The notes beneath the pieces are model-generated. The model saw only the letters and a program-made list of their open reading frames with translations. It had not been told where the DNA came from and did not search any database. Below, piece by piece: positions 1-12,807 of a DNA stretch of 64,000 bases. Position numbers and translations under genes: made by a program. The DNA comes from Allium sativum (lineage: Eukaryota; Streptophyta; Magnoliopsida; Asparagales; Amaryllidaceae). The stretch covers positions 32,167,159 through 32,231,158 of the forward strand of contig CM060909.1 of the NCBI GenBank assembly GCA_030737875.1. The letters are read 5' to 3'. Numbering within the stretch: the stretch's first letter is position 1; the number at the start of each line of letters is the position of its first letter.

Positions 1-36
1 AATTTTAAATTGGTTCAGATTTTCTGGGTCGTTACA
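1..36 (-). mobile_element. Right-hand end of an LTR, minus orientation (cut by window edge)
   Basis: The first 36 bases end in gggtcgttaca, the same terminus that closes the LTRs at 4077 and 11911. From base 37 the sequence is gag-pol-like, so this reads as the end of an LTR inserted in an older gypsy gag-pol. If so, the target duplication on this side would begin gaaag. Only the terminus is visible. Confidence 0.5.
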
Positions 37-160
37 GAAAGCATACCTTGAATGACGACATTCTTTCCTTTCTCCGCCGTGGTTGGGGCATTCGACGAAG
101 AAGGAACAACATTGATAGCATATTCTTTCACAATTTGCTTTTCCTTAGGGTGTTGCATGC
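37..160 (-). pseudogene. Ty3/gypsy gag-pol fragment (zinc knuckle to protease linker)
   Basis: The minus-strand peptide includes EKQIVKEYAINVVPSSSNAP and VIQGMLS. It matches, residue for residue over most of its length, the linker between zinc knuckle and protease of the chromovirus at 56255-56452 (KQIVKAYVINVVPSSSNAP, VIRGMLS). In a complete element this linker joins nucleocapsid to the aspartic protease. Similarity stops near base 160, before the zinc-knuckle cysteines, and is cut at base 36 by an LTR end. It is therefore an isolated scrap with no function of its own. The protein family call is secure because of the long match; the lineage (Tekay-like) is inferred from the related copy. Confidence 0.75.
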
Positions 161-548
161 CGCTAACGCGGAACAGGTTTACTCCATTGGATTGCCATTG
201 CATAAATAAAGTAAATCGTTAAACAACACAATGCTTTTTTAAAAAAATGAAACCATTATAAGACTCAAGTCCCATCACACAATGCAACATAAACCGGAGG
301 ATAGTCATATCTCACTCAATTTTGATCAAAATTTGACTACCTACCCATTAAATCGACCGCGAGAACGAAAACTACATTGTGGAAAAGCATATGAGACAAA
401 ATAATATATTCCAATTCGTTTAACGTCACTAACGCTAGTCTATAAAATTCAACCATTGATACCCTTGGATTTCAAATAGAATTCAAATATCCAACCAAAT
501 TCAAGCTCTAATATTCCAAAGTACATATTTAGTTTCAACCACCTATTG
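161..548. other. Unassigned AT-rich sequence
   Basis: There is no open frame worth calling and no match to other parts of the window. It lies where the left part of the LARD 3' LTR would be expected (by comparison with the copy at 5283-11911) but is not homologous to it, so the LTR was truncated or interrupted at about 548. Confidence 0.4.
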
Positions 549-2757
549 TATAAATTAACTAAATAAATAATAAATAATTATTTCTTATTTATAAACTTTT
601 ATTCAAAATAATATATTTCAAAATCTATTTCCAGTTGAAAAATAAATTTTATAACTTCAGTTCTATCGATCCACCAGACGGTAAATCAATATAAAACAAA
701 ACAATTTATTCTTAGGCCATTTACCAATATTGCCCATTGGTTAAAACAAAACAAAGGTTGAATTGTTAGTCAATGATCACAATTCAAATCAATCACCCCA
801 TCATGGCAGTTCATATATGATAATATGAAAATAAATAATATATTTGAGGAATCAAGTTGGATGCCCCAACCTGTTCTTCCCTGCATCCAAAATGGTTATC
901 TCAAATCAGATAATTTAATTTCATTTAACTTATAAAAATAAATAACAACCATTTGACATCAACCAATAACAAAACAATTCAATCAGTTCAAACAATTCAA
1001 ACCATTAAACACGTTTATTTTATAAATGTGACCAGTAAGGTAAGTTACCTTTATTAGATCCAATCGTTAAAATAACGATTTGGTATTTCACTGAAATTAA
1101 ACGACGGTTTAATTTCATCCGTTAAATCAACAAATAAATATATAACTACAAAACAGTTAACCATTGGCAAACAGAACACACAAAATAAAACCCAATTTAT
1201 ATAAAATATAAATGGGAAGAACTGAGTGAGTTTAACCCACCTTGATCTGATTTGCTGTTTTAAACGGCCCATTTCAGTTAAATTAAACATGCGTTAATTT
1301 AACTAAAAAATCTGGTTCATTCCAATTGCGTCCAGTTCTGTTCTATAATGTAGTACGGTCATATGATCCCAACGTAGTCTGTTCCATCCAATTCTGATCA
1401 CAAATGTGAAAGATACACAATTATAAACATTCACGAATCAAATTAATAATTAATTTTCTCAACCCTAAATTAATTAACGGTTAATAATGGTTAATTACTT
1501 TGTCTATAGGAAAACAAGCCGACTCCTTTACTTCATCCCCGTTTGTTATTGCAGCATCTCCAAGAACTTGCCAACATAGAAATAAATCCTTATCAACGTT
1601 TTAATTTAACATGATTTTAATTAAATAAATCAACTTTTAACTATAGATTAATAAAATAATTAAGTTCAAGAACAAAGCTCGATATTCTCTCAAATCCTTC
1701 GTTCGCCAACTTTTTACCTACAAATCCGCTCAGCCCCTATAGAAAATAGGTTAAAATTATTATTTAAAATAACTGTATTATTTTAATTAAAAATCAAATT
1801 AAGGTGTTAATTACAATTGGCCACGATTTACTGGTCGAGTATGCAACACTTGGTGCCACACTGAAAGTATCCAAAGTAAACCAGGCCGGTGATTTCCCTT
1901 TTGTTCTGGCCTCGCGTTGCTCCTTTCTTTGATTAATAATAAAGCTGGTTTACGTTTTAAATCAAAAGAACCTTCCTCCTTTTTACTTCATCCCCTAATC
2001 TGCTTCTCGGATTTTAACCCCCTGCAATTCGCATTTTAAAATTTATGATTTACTTACCATTGTTATTGTAATTAAACACTAATTAATAAAATAATTATAT
2101 TAATTACATTTACAGTTATGTTTTGGTCGACTGATTTTTAATCCCAGGTCCTCATCGTTTGAAAGCCCGGGCTCAGACTTCTCATCTTCAATTCCATTCC
2201 ATCTGCATAATGATCATTAATTTAATTAGTATAAATGTATGATAATTATAACTAATTATACTTTAATAATTATATTTTAATTACAACTTAATTACTGTTG
2301 GTTAGCCGATTTGTTATTCCATCCTTCACTGTATGGTTTCGTTCGTCTTCACACTGCAGAACTCGCGTTTGACTGTAATGGAACCACTACCGCACTCAAG
2401 ATGATCATCGAACGGTCATCAGTTTACATCGGATGGCGCGCCGCCGTCCCCCTTATCCATGCCCTGAGTAACCCTCCGCCAGGTCACCCCGTTCGCTGTC
2501 AGTCCTCCGTTAAACGCTGGGTGTTCGAGCTCGATTTCCGGCCTTCCCAATACTTGAATCTGATCTTAACCGGTCACGTAGAAGGACTTGAGGTGCTGAG
2601 CAAGTTTGTGGAGGAACTTCTTCGAATAGAGGCCTGGATCGTTTGGAATTTGATGAAGAAAGATTTAAAATTATGACCCGTTGGTTTGAGTATGTTGCGG
2701 CTCTGATAAGTGTTGACCACGTGAGGAAACTTCTTAGGGTTTGACCCCTCTGAACCA

Positions 2758-2765
2758 TATTTATA
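2758..2765 (-). promoter_or_regulatory. TATA box in LARD 3' LTR
   Basis: TATAAATA on the minus strand, in the same context as 10676-10683 in the other LTR copy. It separates the motif-rich U3 (to the right) from the long transcribed part of the LTR. Confidence 0.5.
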
Positions 2766-3221
2766 GGAGACCAACTAAATAAAATAATATATAGCGAAAC
2801 TTCATCGTGAAGTAACAAGTGAAACTAACCACAATCAACTTCTGTTTTCCTATAAAAATGTTAATCCTAGCATAAAAAAATATTCCGGACCCAATGGGAC
2901 ATGTCTCGTCGAATCCCGACATTGTTTGTGAAAAGTCTTTTATAATTATCAATGAAAAATCAAGCATTTAAAATTCCTAAAATTACATAAAAAATCAAAA
3001 AAATCTGAAATCTTGACATTTTACTAGAACTCTTTCTTACGGATCCAATGAAACTTGTTTTGTCTAAATCGGAGTTCATTTGGTTAGTCTTTTATTTATT
3101 TAAAGTTATCCCTGTCTGAATTGACCAAAATAATAGAATTGATTAAGGCATTTATCGTTGCCACGATCACACGGTAAGTCCGATTGACACGAAAAATGAA
3201 AATTCTATAATAATTAATTAA

Positions 3222-3379
3222 TACGAACCCAATGGCACCAGTTTTGTCGCATTCCAAGACTTTTCTCGGTACGCTATTTTTAGACGCACTGCAATACTAT
3301 TACGAACCCAATGGCACCAGTTTCGTCGCATTCCGAGACTGTTTCCCGGTATGCTATTTTTAGACGCACCGCAATACTA
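3222..3379. repeat. 79-bp tandem duplication present only in this LTR copy
   Basis: A unit beginning tacgaacccaatggcaccag occurs at 3222 and again at 3301. The other LTR has a single copy near 11140. This explains most of the length difference between the two aligned LTR blocks and postdates insertion, or at least the split of the two copies. Confidence 0.8.
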
Positions 3380-4077
3380 TTTTGGACACCAAATTAACCG
3401 GTCTCCAAAAATAACAAACTATATACCTATCCTGACTCTAAACGTCGATACGAACCCAACGGGATTGGTTTCGTGGCTTAATTCGATCGTATGCTCAAGT
3501 TATAGCCAAATATCTCTTTATTGTATTAAATTGATTTAATTACGTGCTATAGAAAATGAATGGGCATTTACGGCTACCGTGGTCACATACGACATCGGTT
3601 TGCCACGCAATTTAATACCGTGCAATAATTTAACATTACGGTTCCAATGGCACTAATTTCATCGAAAACAGAGTCCGTTTGAAAAATGACTATTTTGAAG
3701 GCCTATATTTTAATAACAATTTTCCATAGCGACTATTTAAAAATTTGATTTGGCAGTAACTAACTATTTATAACACAAAATATGGATTTTTCTCTTCCAT
3801 ATAAAAATTATAATCAACACGCTTCCAACGTTTCTTGTTTCACAGAAATCTGACTTATATCGGATCATGTATATCCAATTGAAGTTCAAAACTGCATATT
3901 ACGAACTGCAGCGCCATTTTGAGCTTGTTTTTAATTATATGTATATATATAAATTATATATTCAATCTTCGTTTTAGTTACGAATTCAATATTAAAATCC
4001 ATTAATATTCCAAATATAGTATTTTAAAACAATAAATAAAATAAAATATTTGACCGCCAAATATACGGGTCGTTACA

Positions 4078-4115
4078 CTCTTCCCTCCATAAAATAATTT
4101 CGTCCCCAAAATTGC
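4078..4115 (-). promoter_or_regulatory. Polypurine tract of the LARD element
   Basis: Read on the minus strand, this is ggggacgaaattattttatggagggaagag running directly into the LTR start TGTAACGACCC. Chromoviruses carry a very similar tract (compare 53425-53460 here). It would prime plus-strand DNA synthesis. Confidence 0.75.
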
Positions 4116-5269
4116 TAAGATAAGAAAAATGCTACAAATCCCATTAATTTCCAAATCTAATTTATTTTAAATTAGAAACCAATTTATTATAGTAAGTTAA
4201 AATTTTCAAAAATTTTCTAACACATTAAATTCCCGGAAAAATTCAGCAGAGTCTCCCCTGCACGGAGTGACATATATGATATCGCAGGAACAAATAATAT
4301 ATATACATCGACCCACACGGTCGAAAAACAAAACCAAAACCCTAAATTTTATATATTCGTGTAGGCGTACCTTTTACGAGCGCTATTGAGCATACTAGCT
4401 CATTATATATGCAATTTACTAAACCAACATCAATTTGCCTAGCCATCTGACACCTGTACTTAACTCAATTCACATATAAGTGATAAATATATGAAATTCT
4501 GAAATAATATTTAACTAATAACAAGTATAACTATTCCAATTTCAAAATAAAACAGATAGAATCAATTCATTTTCAAATACATGGTTGAATCATATATTCC
4601 AATTCATTTGCTGTTTCATTCCAATTTAATTATACCGGAATTTATTCTCTATTTTATAATTCATTTAGCTCCATTAAATTGTTAATTATTCCATTCAAAC
4701 AAACTATCATCCAATGATAAACAATTCACAATCAACAACTAATACACAACCAAATCAATTAAATTTAGATTCAATATTAATATTTTACTTTGGTTTCACA
4801 TATTTGAACATCAATCGATTAATATCCGATTAATTTCTATTTAATTATTATTATTTATTCAAATTCCAATATCGGAATCTGTTTTATTTAATTTTACTAT
4901 CATTTTTAATTTTAGTTACACTTAACAAAGTAAACTTTCCAATTCAAATTTTTGAATCCAATTCGAATTCCATTCAAATCAATCAAACACGCTAATATCT
5001 CCACAATTTGATAAAATTATTTATTTTCTATCCAAAAATATAATTTGGGCAAAATTATTTCATTTACCCTCTTTGCAAAACAATACTGTATCCATTGATA
5101 GTTCAATGCTTCTCAACACTTGAACCGATCAACAACACAATACAAAACATTTGTATATAAAATTTACAAATACGCTCTCATATATATACACTCAATCTCG
5201 ATCTGGGGTATTACTAAACTAATCTCTATCAAGTTATACCACAAAGCCAAGGTTATTACTAAACCAATA
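4116..5269 (-). mobile_element. Non-coding internal domain of the LARD-like element
   Basis: About 1.15 kb between the purine tract and the primer site. It is AT-rich on both strands and its longest frame is about 60 codons (5164-5355, running into the LTR). No gag, protease, RT or integrase motif is visible. An element with both replication signals but no proteins would have to move using enzymes from another element. Confidence 0.65.
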
Positions 5270-5281
5270 GCTCTGATACCA
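5270..5281 (-). promoter_or_regulatory. Primer binding site (tRNA-iMet) of the LARD element
   Basis: Minus strand TGGTATCAGAGC, complementary to the 3' end of plant initiator tRNA-Met, one base from the LTR end at 5283. The same site occurs at 24920, 30400 and 57510. Confidence 0.85.
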
Positions 5282-8200
5282 CTGTAACGACCCAACGATT
5301 TTCGGTCCTGAAAATCGACATAAATACAATTCCATTTCCCTAGCTGATCCTCCAAACATCGAAAACACTAGATAGTTATTAGAAAGAAATTAGAGGGTGA
5401 GATAATAAAGAAAGAAATATTAGAATAGAAGAAGAAGAACCAACAAAACATAGAGTCTCACATTGCAGCGGAACAAAATATAACACAGAAATAAATTTTT
5501 ATTGAGAGCTTTTAAAAATACTTACAATATCAGAGTACATCACGCATCTGGACAGTGATAATAACCTATCCTCATATACAATCACACAGAGGAATACATA
5601 CTATACACAATATGTTTGAACACCTCCAGCTCGTCTCTAGACATCGCAGCATCCGATAACGTGAACCTATACAACCCGGTCTAACCCGAGCATTTACAAA
5701 ACACCGGGTCAGTATGGTGAACCAAAGTGAGAAAAACTCGCACAGTATTAAGGGGGATCATCCAACTTGATTTTAACGTTCAAAAATCTTTTCAAAAGAA
5801 AAGGAAAATTGTAAGACCAAATCCACACATAAATACGGACGGTTTTCACCAAACGATAACCCAAAACATTTTTGAAATCAATATCTTTTCTGATATTATA
5901 ATAATGTCTAAATACAAGTAAATATCGATCTAGCAGAACGCTTGCATCTCACACTCCACATACATAGTATACAATCAAAACCGCAGGCATTTATTGGAGA
6001 TTGGATTCCCACTATGACAAGGTATGGGACCACCTGTCGATAGTGTATTTCTAGAGGAAAATACACTGGGTTCAACAAGAACGTCTTGCAACCCGGCCCA
6101 TACATGACCGACCACTCATTTCGCTTGAGTGTATCGAATGTATATCACCAATTGTGGGGCTCAAACTACCGTTTCCCGAAAGGGACACCATCGAAATTGA
6201 TTAAAGAAGTAAAAAGAATTTCTCTACATAGGTGATTATACACACTAGTGGTAGTGACCCACGTAGCCATGCTGCCTGCCCGATTTTTGTCATTTCCCGG
6301 TTGATGAGGCTTGAGGTTTGAATTATCTTCTGAAACATATGGTCACCATTCACTTTGAATGCCACATTGTCAGATCAGTCAGATATCACTAATTGACGTC
6401 CACAAAAATACTCCAGTTATTTGGCTAGAGAAAAACCATTTCTCCGCCATCTACTATGGTACGTTTGAAGAAATCAGCGTACGTAATTCCTTTGGAAATA
6501 CTCTGTCAGAAATTCGTCCATACAAGTCATCCAGAAACAAGATGAACCGAAGGAACCCTCCTACCACATCCAAGGAATCACCCTATAGATTAGTAGCGAG
6601 TAGTCCTGGCAACCCGTAGATTCCAACCACGACGGAACCACAATTTTTGTCTGGTTGCAATCCCATATATTATTAGCAGTTCTTCCGTTTAATGAAGATC
6701 CACGGTCTTCAATGCTCCACTTCGATCATCTTCTAGTATCTTCACGTATTTGTTGGTCGGAATGGTTTTCAAATATGACTTCGATCGCGGTCCTTCCGTA
6801 CCAACAATCGTTTTGGATAGATTTGATAGTCAGTGATTTAACTATCAAAATAAACAGTGATTCAATCATGAACATCCAACGATTTCACCGGTTTAGTATT
6901 CAGCATTAATTGGCCTTTTACTTAAAACAAATGTAAATTTAAAACTTTTAAATATTTCGATATTATAAATATAGTTATTTGCTAAGATTTTTCTTGAAAC
7001 AATTTCACTTTTATATATCCAGTTTCCTATTTTCACTTTCAAAACATTAACCATATTATTATCTAATATTAGGGAAATCAATTCAACTTATTTATTCGTA
7101 AAACAACATTACAAAATATCTTTTATTCATTAGTTGCAACAAAATCCATACTTGTTCTTATATAATAAAACTCAACTTTACATTTCCCTTCTAACTCGAA
7201 CATATCATTATATTTCCGGCAACCCCTTTTTATTTCCCTTTTACTTTGGACCTCTCGTTATATAATTCCACATTTCGATGTATCGTTGCACTATTATTTC
7301 TCTAATGGAAATAATACATATTTACTAACCTCTTTTACCATCTCAACTAATATCATCCCCAAATAATCCTGATGTTGTTTAAGTTGGGGTATTTTAATTA
7401 CCTCTCAGACCTTGATCAACAAAATTCATATCTGGAGATAAATACAAGTTGAAATCCCAAAAACCAATATTTCATTCTAATATAAATTCAAATTTCATTT
7501 AACCATTCTATTCAAAGTACAGTTTAATAAAACCTTCTTATCCTTTTGAAATTATATTCCTTATTATTCCTTAATTCAATAATTAAATAATTTCTTATAA
7601 AATACCAAATTTTAACCTCGACCTCTGTAAACAAATCTGTTTTTATAATTCAGATTTGATTACACAATCTGACGATCCACTTCTTTTACCAAATTCACTT
7701 TCACTAATTCCTTTTCAAATTCATTCAACCCTTCCCGCTTTGAAAATCTTATTTCCATTCCTCACTTTCGCTTAATCCCACAATTTAGTAATGTTAATTC
7801 ATAATTAACGATATAATACATGCAACCCCTTTTATATAACTCCGGTTTATTATAAACCCTTTTATCTTAATTTCCTTTTTACTTAATTCAATAATTAAGT
7901 AGCATTTATTTTCATTATTGTATTCGCTTAAAATTTCTATTATAACTCTGTTATAAAAAATCAAGCTTGAAATAATACCTGTTCATAAACTCCTTTCACC
8001 ATTCAATTAGATTTCGTTTCAATTTTGATTACACTTAAATGAATTTCAATTAAAAAGTAATTCCCTATATTATTATTAATTAAAATAATAATTTACTTCG
8101 TTCATTAACTATCTCAATGGTTGATTTCTTTATTCAATAAAACAAATAGTTAATTCCCCTTTTTAAAACTTATTAAAATTAAAACAATATTCATTAAGCT

Positions 8201-10675
8201 ATTTTATTAAATTAATTCAAATCAAACTAATTTAATAATTAATTCCGGATAAAACAGTCGACTTAGTTACTCAAAACACAGTTATCTCGTTAACCGATTC
8301 CAATTGTTTTCCCTTTTAAATTAATTAATAATATAATTAATTAAAATAAATTATATTTAGTTGTTTCTTAACAAAACAATTATCCAAATTAACTGCTAGA
8401 TTAATTTCTCTTTGTTTATAAATCTAATTGACATTAGAATTTACTTTATAAAATCAATTAGTAATCAATTATAAATTAACTAAATAAATAATGAATATTT
8501 ATTTCTTGTTTATAAACTTTTATTCAAAGTAATATATTTCAAAATCAACTTCCAGTTGAAAAATAAATTTTATAACTTCAGTTCTATCAATCCACCAGAC
8601 GGTAAATCAATATAAAACAAAACAATTTATTCTTAGACCATTTACTAATATTGCCCATTGGTTAAAACAAAACACATGTTGAATTTTCAGTCAATGATCA
8701 TAATTCAAATAAATCACCCCACCATGGCAGTTCATATATGATAATATGAAAATAAATAATATATTTGAGGAATCCCGTTGGATCCCTCCAATCTCTTCTT
8801 CCCTGTATCCAAAATTGTTATCTCACATCAAATCATTCAATTTCATTTAAATCATAAAAATAAATAACGACCATTTAACATCAACCAATAACAAAACAAT
8901 TCAATCTGGTCAAACAATTCAAACCATTAAACACGTTTATTTTATAAACGTGACCAACAAGGTAAGTTACCTTTATTGGATCCAATCGTTAAAATAAAGA
9001 TTTGGTATTTCACAGAAATTAAACGACGGTTTAATTTCATCGGTTAAATCAACAAATAAATATATAACTACAAAACAGTCAACCATTGGCAAACAGAACA
9101 CACAAAATAAAAACCTAATTTATATAAAATATAAATGGGAAGAAATGAGTGAGTTTAACTCACCTTGATCTGATTTGCTATTTTAAATGGCACATTTCAG
9201 TTAATTTAAATAGGCGTTAATTTAACTGAAAAATCTGGTTCATTCCAATTGCGTCCTGTTCTGTTCTATAACTTAGTACGGTCATATGATCCTAACGTAG
9301 TCTGTTCCATCCAATTCTGATCACAAATGTGAAATATACACAATTATAAACATTAACGAATCAAATTAATAATTAATTTTCTCAACCCTAAATTAATTAA
9401 CGGTTAATAATGGTTAATTACTTTGTCTATAGGAAAACAGGCCGACTCCTTAACTTCATCCTCGTTTGTTATTGCAGCATCTCCAAGAACTTGCCAACAT
9501 AGAAATAAATCCTTATCAACGTTTTAATTTAACTTGATTTTAATTAAATAAATCAACTTTTAAATATAGATTAATAAAATAATTACGTTCAAGAACAAAG
9601 CTCGATATTCTCTCAAATCCTTCGTTCGCCAACTTTGTACCTTCAAATCCGTTCATCCCCTATAGAAAATAGGTTAAATTATTAGTTAAAACAACTGTAT
9701 TCTTTTAATTAAAAATAAAATTAAAGTGTTAATTACAATTGGCCACTATTTACTGGTCGAGTTGGCAACTCTTGGTGCCACGTTGAAAGTATCCAAAGTA
9801 AACGAAGCTAGTGATTTTCCGTTTGTTCTGGCCTCGCGTTGCTCCTTTCTTTGATTAATATTAAAGCTGGTTTACATTTTAAATCAAAAGAACCTTCCTC
9901 CTGTTTACTTCATCCCCTAACCTGCTTCTCGGATTTTAACCCCCTGCAATTCACGTTTTAAAATTTATGATTTAGTTACCATTGTTATTGTAATTAAACA
10001 CTAATTAATTAAATAACTATATTAATTACATTTGCAGTTATGTTTTGGTCGATTGGTTTTTAATCCCAGGTCCTCATCGTTCGAAAGACCAGGCTCAGAC
10101 TTCCCATCTTCAATTCCATTCCATCTGCATAATGATCATTAATTTAATTAGTATAAATGTATGATTATTATAACTAATTATACTTTAATTATATTTTGAT
10201 TACACCTTAATTACTGTTGGTTAGCCGTTCTGTTATTCCATCCTTCACTGTATGGTTTCGTTCCTCTTCACACTGCAAAACTCGCGTTTGACTGTAGTAG
10301 AACCACCACCGCACTCAAGATGATTATCGGACGGTCATCAGTTTACATCGGATGGCGCGCCGCCGTCCCCCCATCCACGCCCTGAGTATCCCTCCGCCAG
10401 GTCACCCCATTCGATGTCAGTCCTTCGTAGAACGCTGGGTGTTCGAGCTTGATTTCTGGCCTTCCCAATACCCGAATCTGATCTTAACCGGTCATGTAGA
10501 AGGACTTGAGGTGCTGAGCAAGTTTGTGGAGGAACTTCTTCAAATAGAGGCTTGGATCGATTGGAATTTGATGAAGAAAGATTGAAAAATATGGCCCCCT
10601 GGTTTGTGTATGTGGCGGCTCTGATAAGTGTTGACCACGAGAGGAAATTTCTTAGGGTTTGACCCCTCTGAACCG

Positions 10676-10683
10676 TATTTATA
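10676..10683 (-). promoter_or_regulatory. TATA box in LARD 5' LTR
   Basis: TATAAATA on the minus strand, at the position equivalent to 2758-2765 in the other LTR copy. Transcription would run leftward from about 10650. Confidence 0.5.
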
Positions 10684-10803
10684 GGAGACCAATTAAATAA
10701 AATAATATATAGCGAAACTTCGTCGTAAAGTAACAAGTGAAACTAACCACAGTCAACTTTTGTTTTTCGATATAAATGCTAATCCTAGCATAAAAAATAT
10801 TCC

Positions 10804-11515
10804 GGGCCCAATGGGATAGGTTTCGTCGAATTCCGACATTGTTTGTGAAAAGTCCTTTATAATTATCAATGAAAAATCAAGCATTTAAAATTCCTAAATT
10901 TAAAGAAAAAATCAAAAAAATCTGAAACCTTGACATTTTACTAGACCTCTTCCTTATGAATCCAATGAAACTTGTTTCGTCTAAATCGGAGTTCATTTTG
11001 TTAATCGTTTATTCGTTTAAAGTTACCCCTATATGAATTGACCAAAATAATAGAATTAATTATGGCGTTTATCGTTGCCACAATCACATGGTAAGTCCGA
11101 TTGACACGAAAATTGAAAATTCTATAATAATTAATTTATACGAACCCAATGACACCAGTTTCGTCGCATTCCGAGACTATTTCCCGGTACGCTATTTTTA
11201 GATGCATCGCAATACTATTTTGGACAACAAACTGCCCGGTCTCCAAAAATAACAAACTGTATACCTATCGTAACTCTAAACATCGATACAAATCCAATGG
11301 GATTGGTTTCGTGGCTTAATTCGATCGTATGCTCAAGTTATACCCAAATATCTCTTTATTGAATTAAATTAATTTAATTACGCGCTATAGAAAATGAATG
11401 GGCATTTACGGCTACCGTGGTTACGTACGACATCGGTTTGCCATGCAATTTAATACCGTGCAATAATTTAACATTACGGTTCCAATGACACTAATTTCAT
11501 CGAAAACGGAGTCCA
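10804..11515 (-). repeat. Five dispersed copies of a degenerate CCAATGG...TTTCGTCG motif in LARD U3
   Basis: Related blocks of about 30-40 bases (plus-strand core ccaatgg, then an a/c/t-rich gap, then gtttcgtcgaa) occur near 10806, 10961, 11147, 11292 and 11485, separated by about 145-195 bases. The matching LTR at 549-4077 carries the same series. On the sense strand the core reads GCCATTGGGTTCGT, which resembles the block shortly after the start of the plus-strand chromovirus LTRs (26870, 40313, 47977). Confidence 0.55.
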
Positions 11516-11911
11516 TTTGAAAAATGGCTATTTTAAAGGCCTATATTTTAATATATCGATTTTCCATAGCGACTATTTCAAAATTTGATTTGGCCATAAC
11601 TAACAATTTATAACATGAAATCTAGATTTTTCTCTTCCATATAAAAATTATAATCAACACGCTTTCAACATTTCTTGTTTCACAGAAATCCGACTTATAT
11701 CGGATCTTGTATATTCAATTGAAGTTCAAAACTCCATATTACGAACTGCAGTTCCATTTCGAGCTCGTTTTTAATTATATATATAAATTATATATTCAAA
11801 CTTCGTTTTAGTTACGAATTCAGTATTAAAATCCATTAGTATTCCAAATTTAATATTTTAAAATAATAAATAAAATAAAATATTTGATTGCCAAAAATAC
11901 GGGTCGTTACA

Positions 11912-12381
11912 AATTCCAATAATGTATCGTTAGTTATCTCCGAAGTTCACCATTCCACCACCTTCATACTTTAAATTATTGAGTAGTTTTGGATTTCCAT
12001 TCATATGTATCGAACAGCCACTATCTAGAATCCATTTTTCCTTTTTCATTTCCACCAATTGCTTTCCATAATTTGAATTTTCAATAGCTATGTAAAACAC
12101 CAGTTCGGGATTTGAATTTCCAACAGCCACCTTTTCAGAATTTGAATTGCCAACAGCCATTTTACCCAACTTTTCAACTTTTGAGTTTTCAAAAGCCATA
12201 GAACTCATCCTTTTTTGAATTGAACATTATTTCAGCAGATCATATGCCTTTTTAACATTACTATATGAAGACTCTTTCAACATTGACACAATGCATAAAT
12301 TGACACTAGTATTAACAGAGATTCCAAAATTTGCCAATAAAAAATTTCAAAAATCAGATTATAAACTTTTTGAAAGACCTT
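11912..12381 (-). pseudogene. Ty1/copia gag-protease fragment (SIRE-like)
   Basis: The minus-strand frame 12208-11930 encodes WILDSGCSIHM followed by FGDN, the diagnostic active-site region of the copia protease, preceded by a short repeated stretch (AVGNSNSEK, AVGNSNPE). The rest of gag-pol should lie to the left but is cut at 11911 by the LARD LTR. The sequence from 12209 to 12381 lies between this frame and the primer site and has no clear gag capsid, so most of gag is already gone. The DSGCS..HM form is typical of SIRE/Oryco-type copia; lineage is an inference from one motif. Confidence 0.7.
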
Positions 12382-12393
12382 GCCCTGATACCA
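12382..12393 (-). promoter_or_regulatory. Primer binding site of copia(-)
   Basis: Minus strand TGGTATCAGGGC, one base different from the initiator tRNA-Met complement, two bases from the LTR end at 12396. Confidence 0.7.
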
Positions 12394-12683
12394 ATTGTTA
12401 GGGGCTGCGGAAAGGATCGTTAAGGCAAAACAAACATTAGAGGGGTGGGGGGGGGGGGGGTTGAATAGTGTTTGTGAGAATTTAAACAAAATCTAAAACT
12501 TATGTGAACTACATGATAAATCAAACACAATCACAAACACATATTCAAAAATAAATGGAAATAAAATGCAGAAAAGGAAAGAACACACTGGATTTTATAC
12601 TGGTTCGGATTGCTCCTACGTCCAGTCCCGCACAACACTGGATTGCGCAGAGTTTTATTACTAATCCAACAGTCAAGTACAAC

Positions 12684-12807
12684 CTCTTTGATTTCACGGC
12701 TACAAGGGATACCACCGATTCCTACTTCCTTGGTTTCATGGCTATAAGGAAACCACTGATTCCTACTTCCTTGGTCTCATGGCTACAAGGAACACACCGA
12801 TTCCTAC
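12684..12807. repeat. Three tandem 41-bp units in copia(-) LTR
   Basis: Units begin near 12684, 12725 and 12766 and share ttcatggctacaagga followed by a block ending ccgattcctactt. They differ at a few positions each. Confidence 0.8.

Larger units (their letters stand above)
549..4077 (-). mobile_element. 3' LTR (partial) of a LARD-like gypsy element
   Basis: This 3.5 kb stretch aligns collinearly with 8470-11911, with scattered substitutions and small indels. Both end in gggtcgttaca, which on the minus strand is the LTR start TGTAACGACCC. Directly to the right (4078-4115) is the complement of a purine tract, which fixes this copy as the 3' LTR of a minus-strand element. A TATA box (TATAAATA on the minus strand, 2758-2765) places U3 at roughly 2766-4077. 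The left part of the LTR is missing beyond 549. No coding capacity is seen; short frames such as 2311-2676 are not preserved in the other copy. Confidence 0.8.
5283..11911 (-). mobile_element. 5' LTR (about 6.6 kb) of the LARD-like element
   Basis: The plus-strand view begins TGTAACGACCC next to the primer site and ends gggtcgttaca at 11911, so the outer ends have the expected TG...CA inverted repeat. The right half (8470-11911) matches the other LTR at 549-4077. The left half (5283-8469) has no partner in the window, so either the LTR really is 6.6 kb or a further insertion is hidden in it. A minus-strand TATA box at 10676-10683 gives a U3 of about 1.2 kb and an R-U5 of about 5.4 kb. The sequence shows no credible gene. 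The right end is joined to a copia fragment, meaning this element inserted into copia(-). Confidence 0.7.

Noticed and set aside
161..548. Possible host gene or MITE between the gag scrap and the LARD LTR
   Set aside because: No open frame, no terminal inverted repeat and no target duplication seen.
2311..2676. 121-codon frame in the LARD 3' LTR
   Set aside because: In the other LTR copy the frame is broken (only 10352-10585 remains), so it is not conserved.
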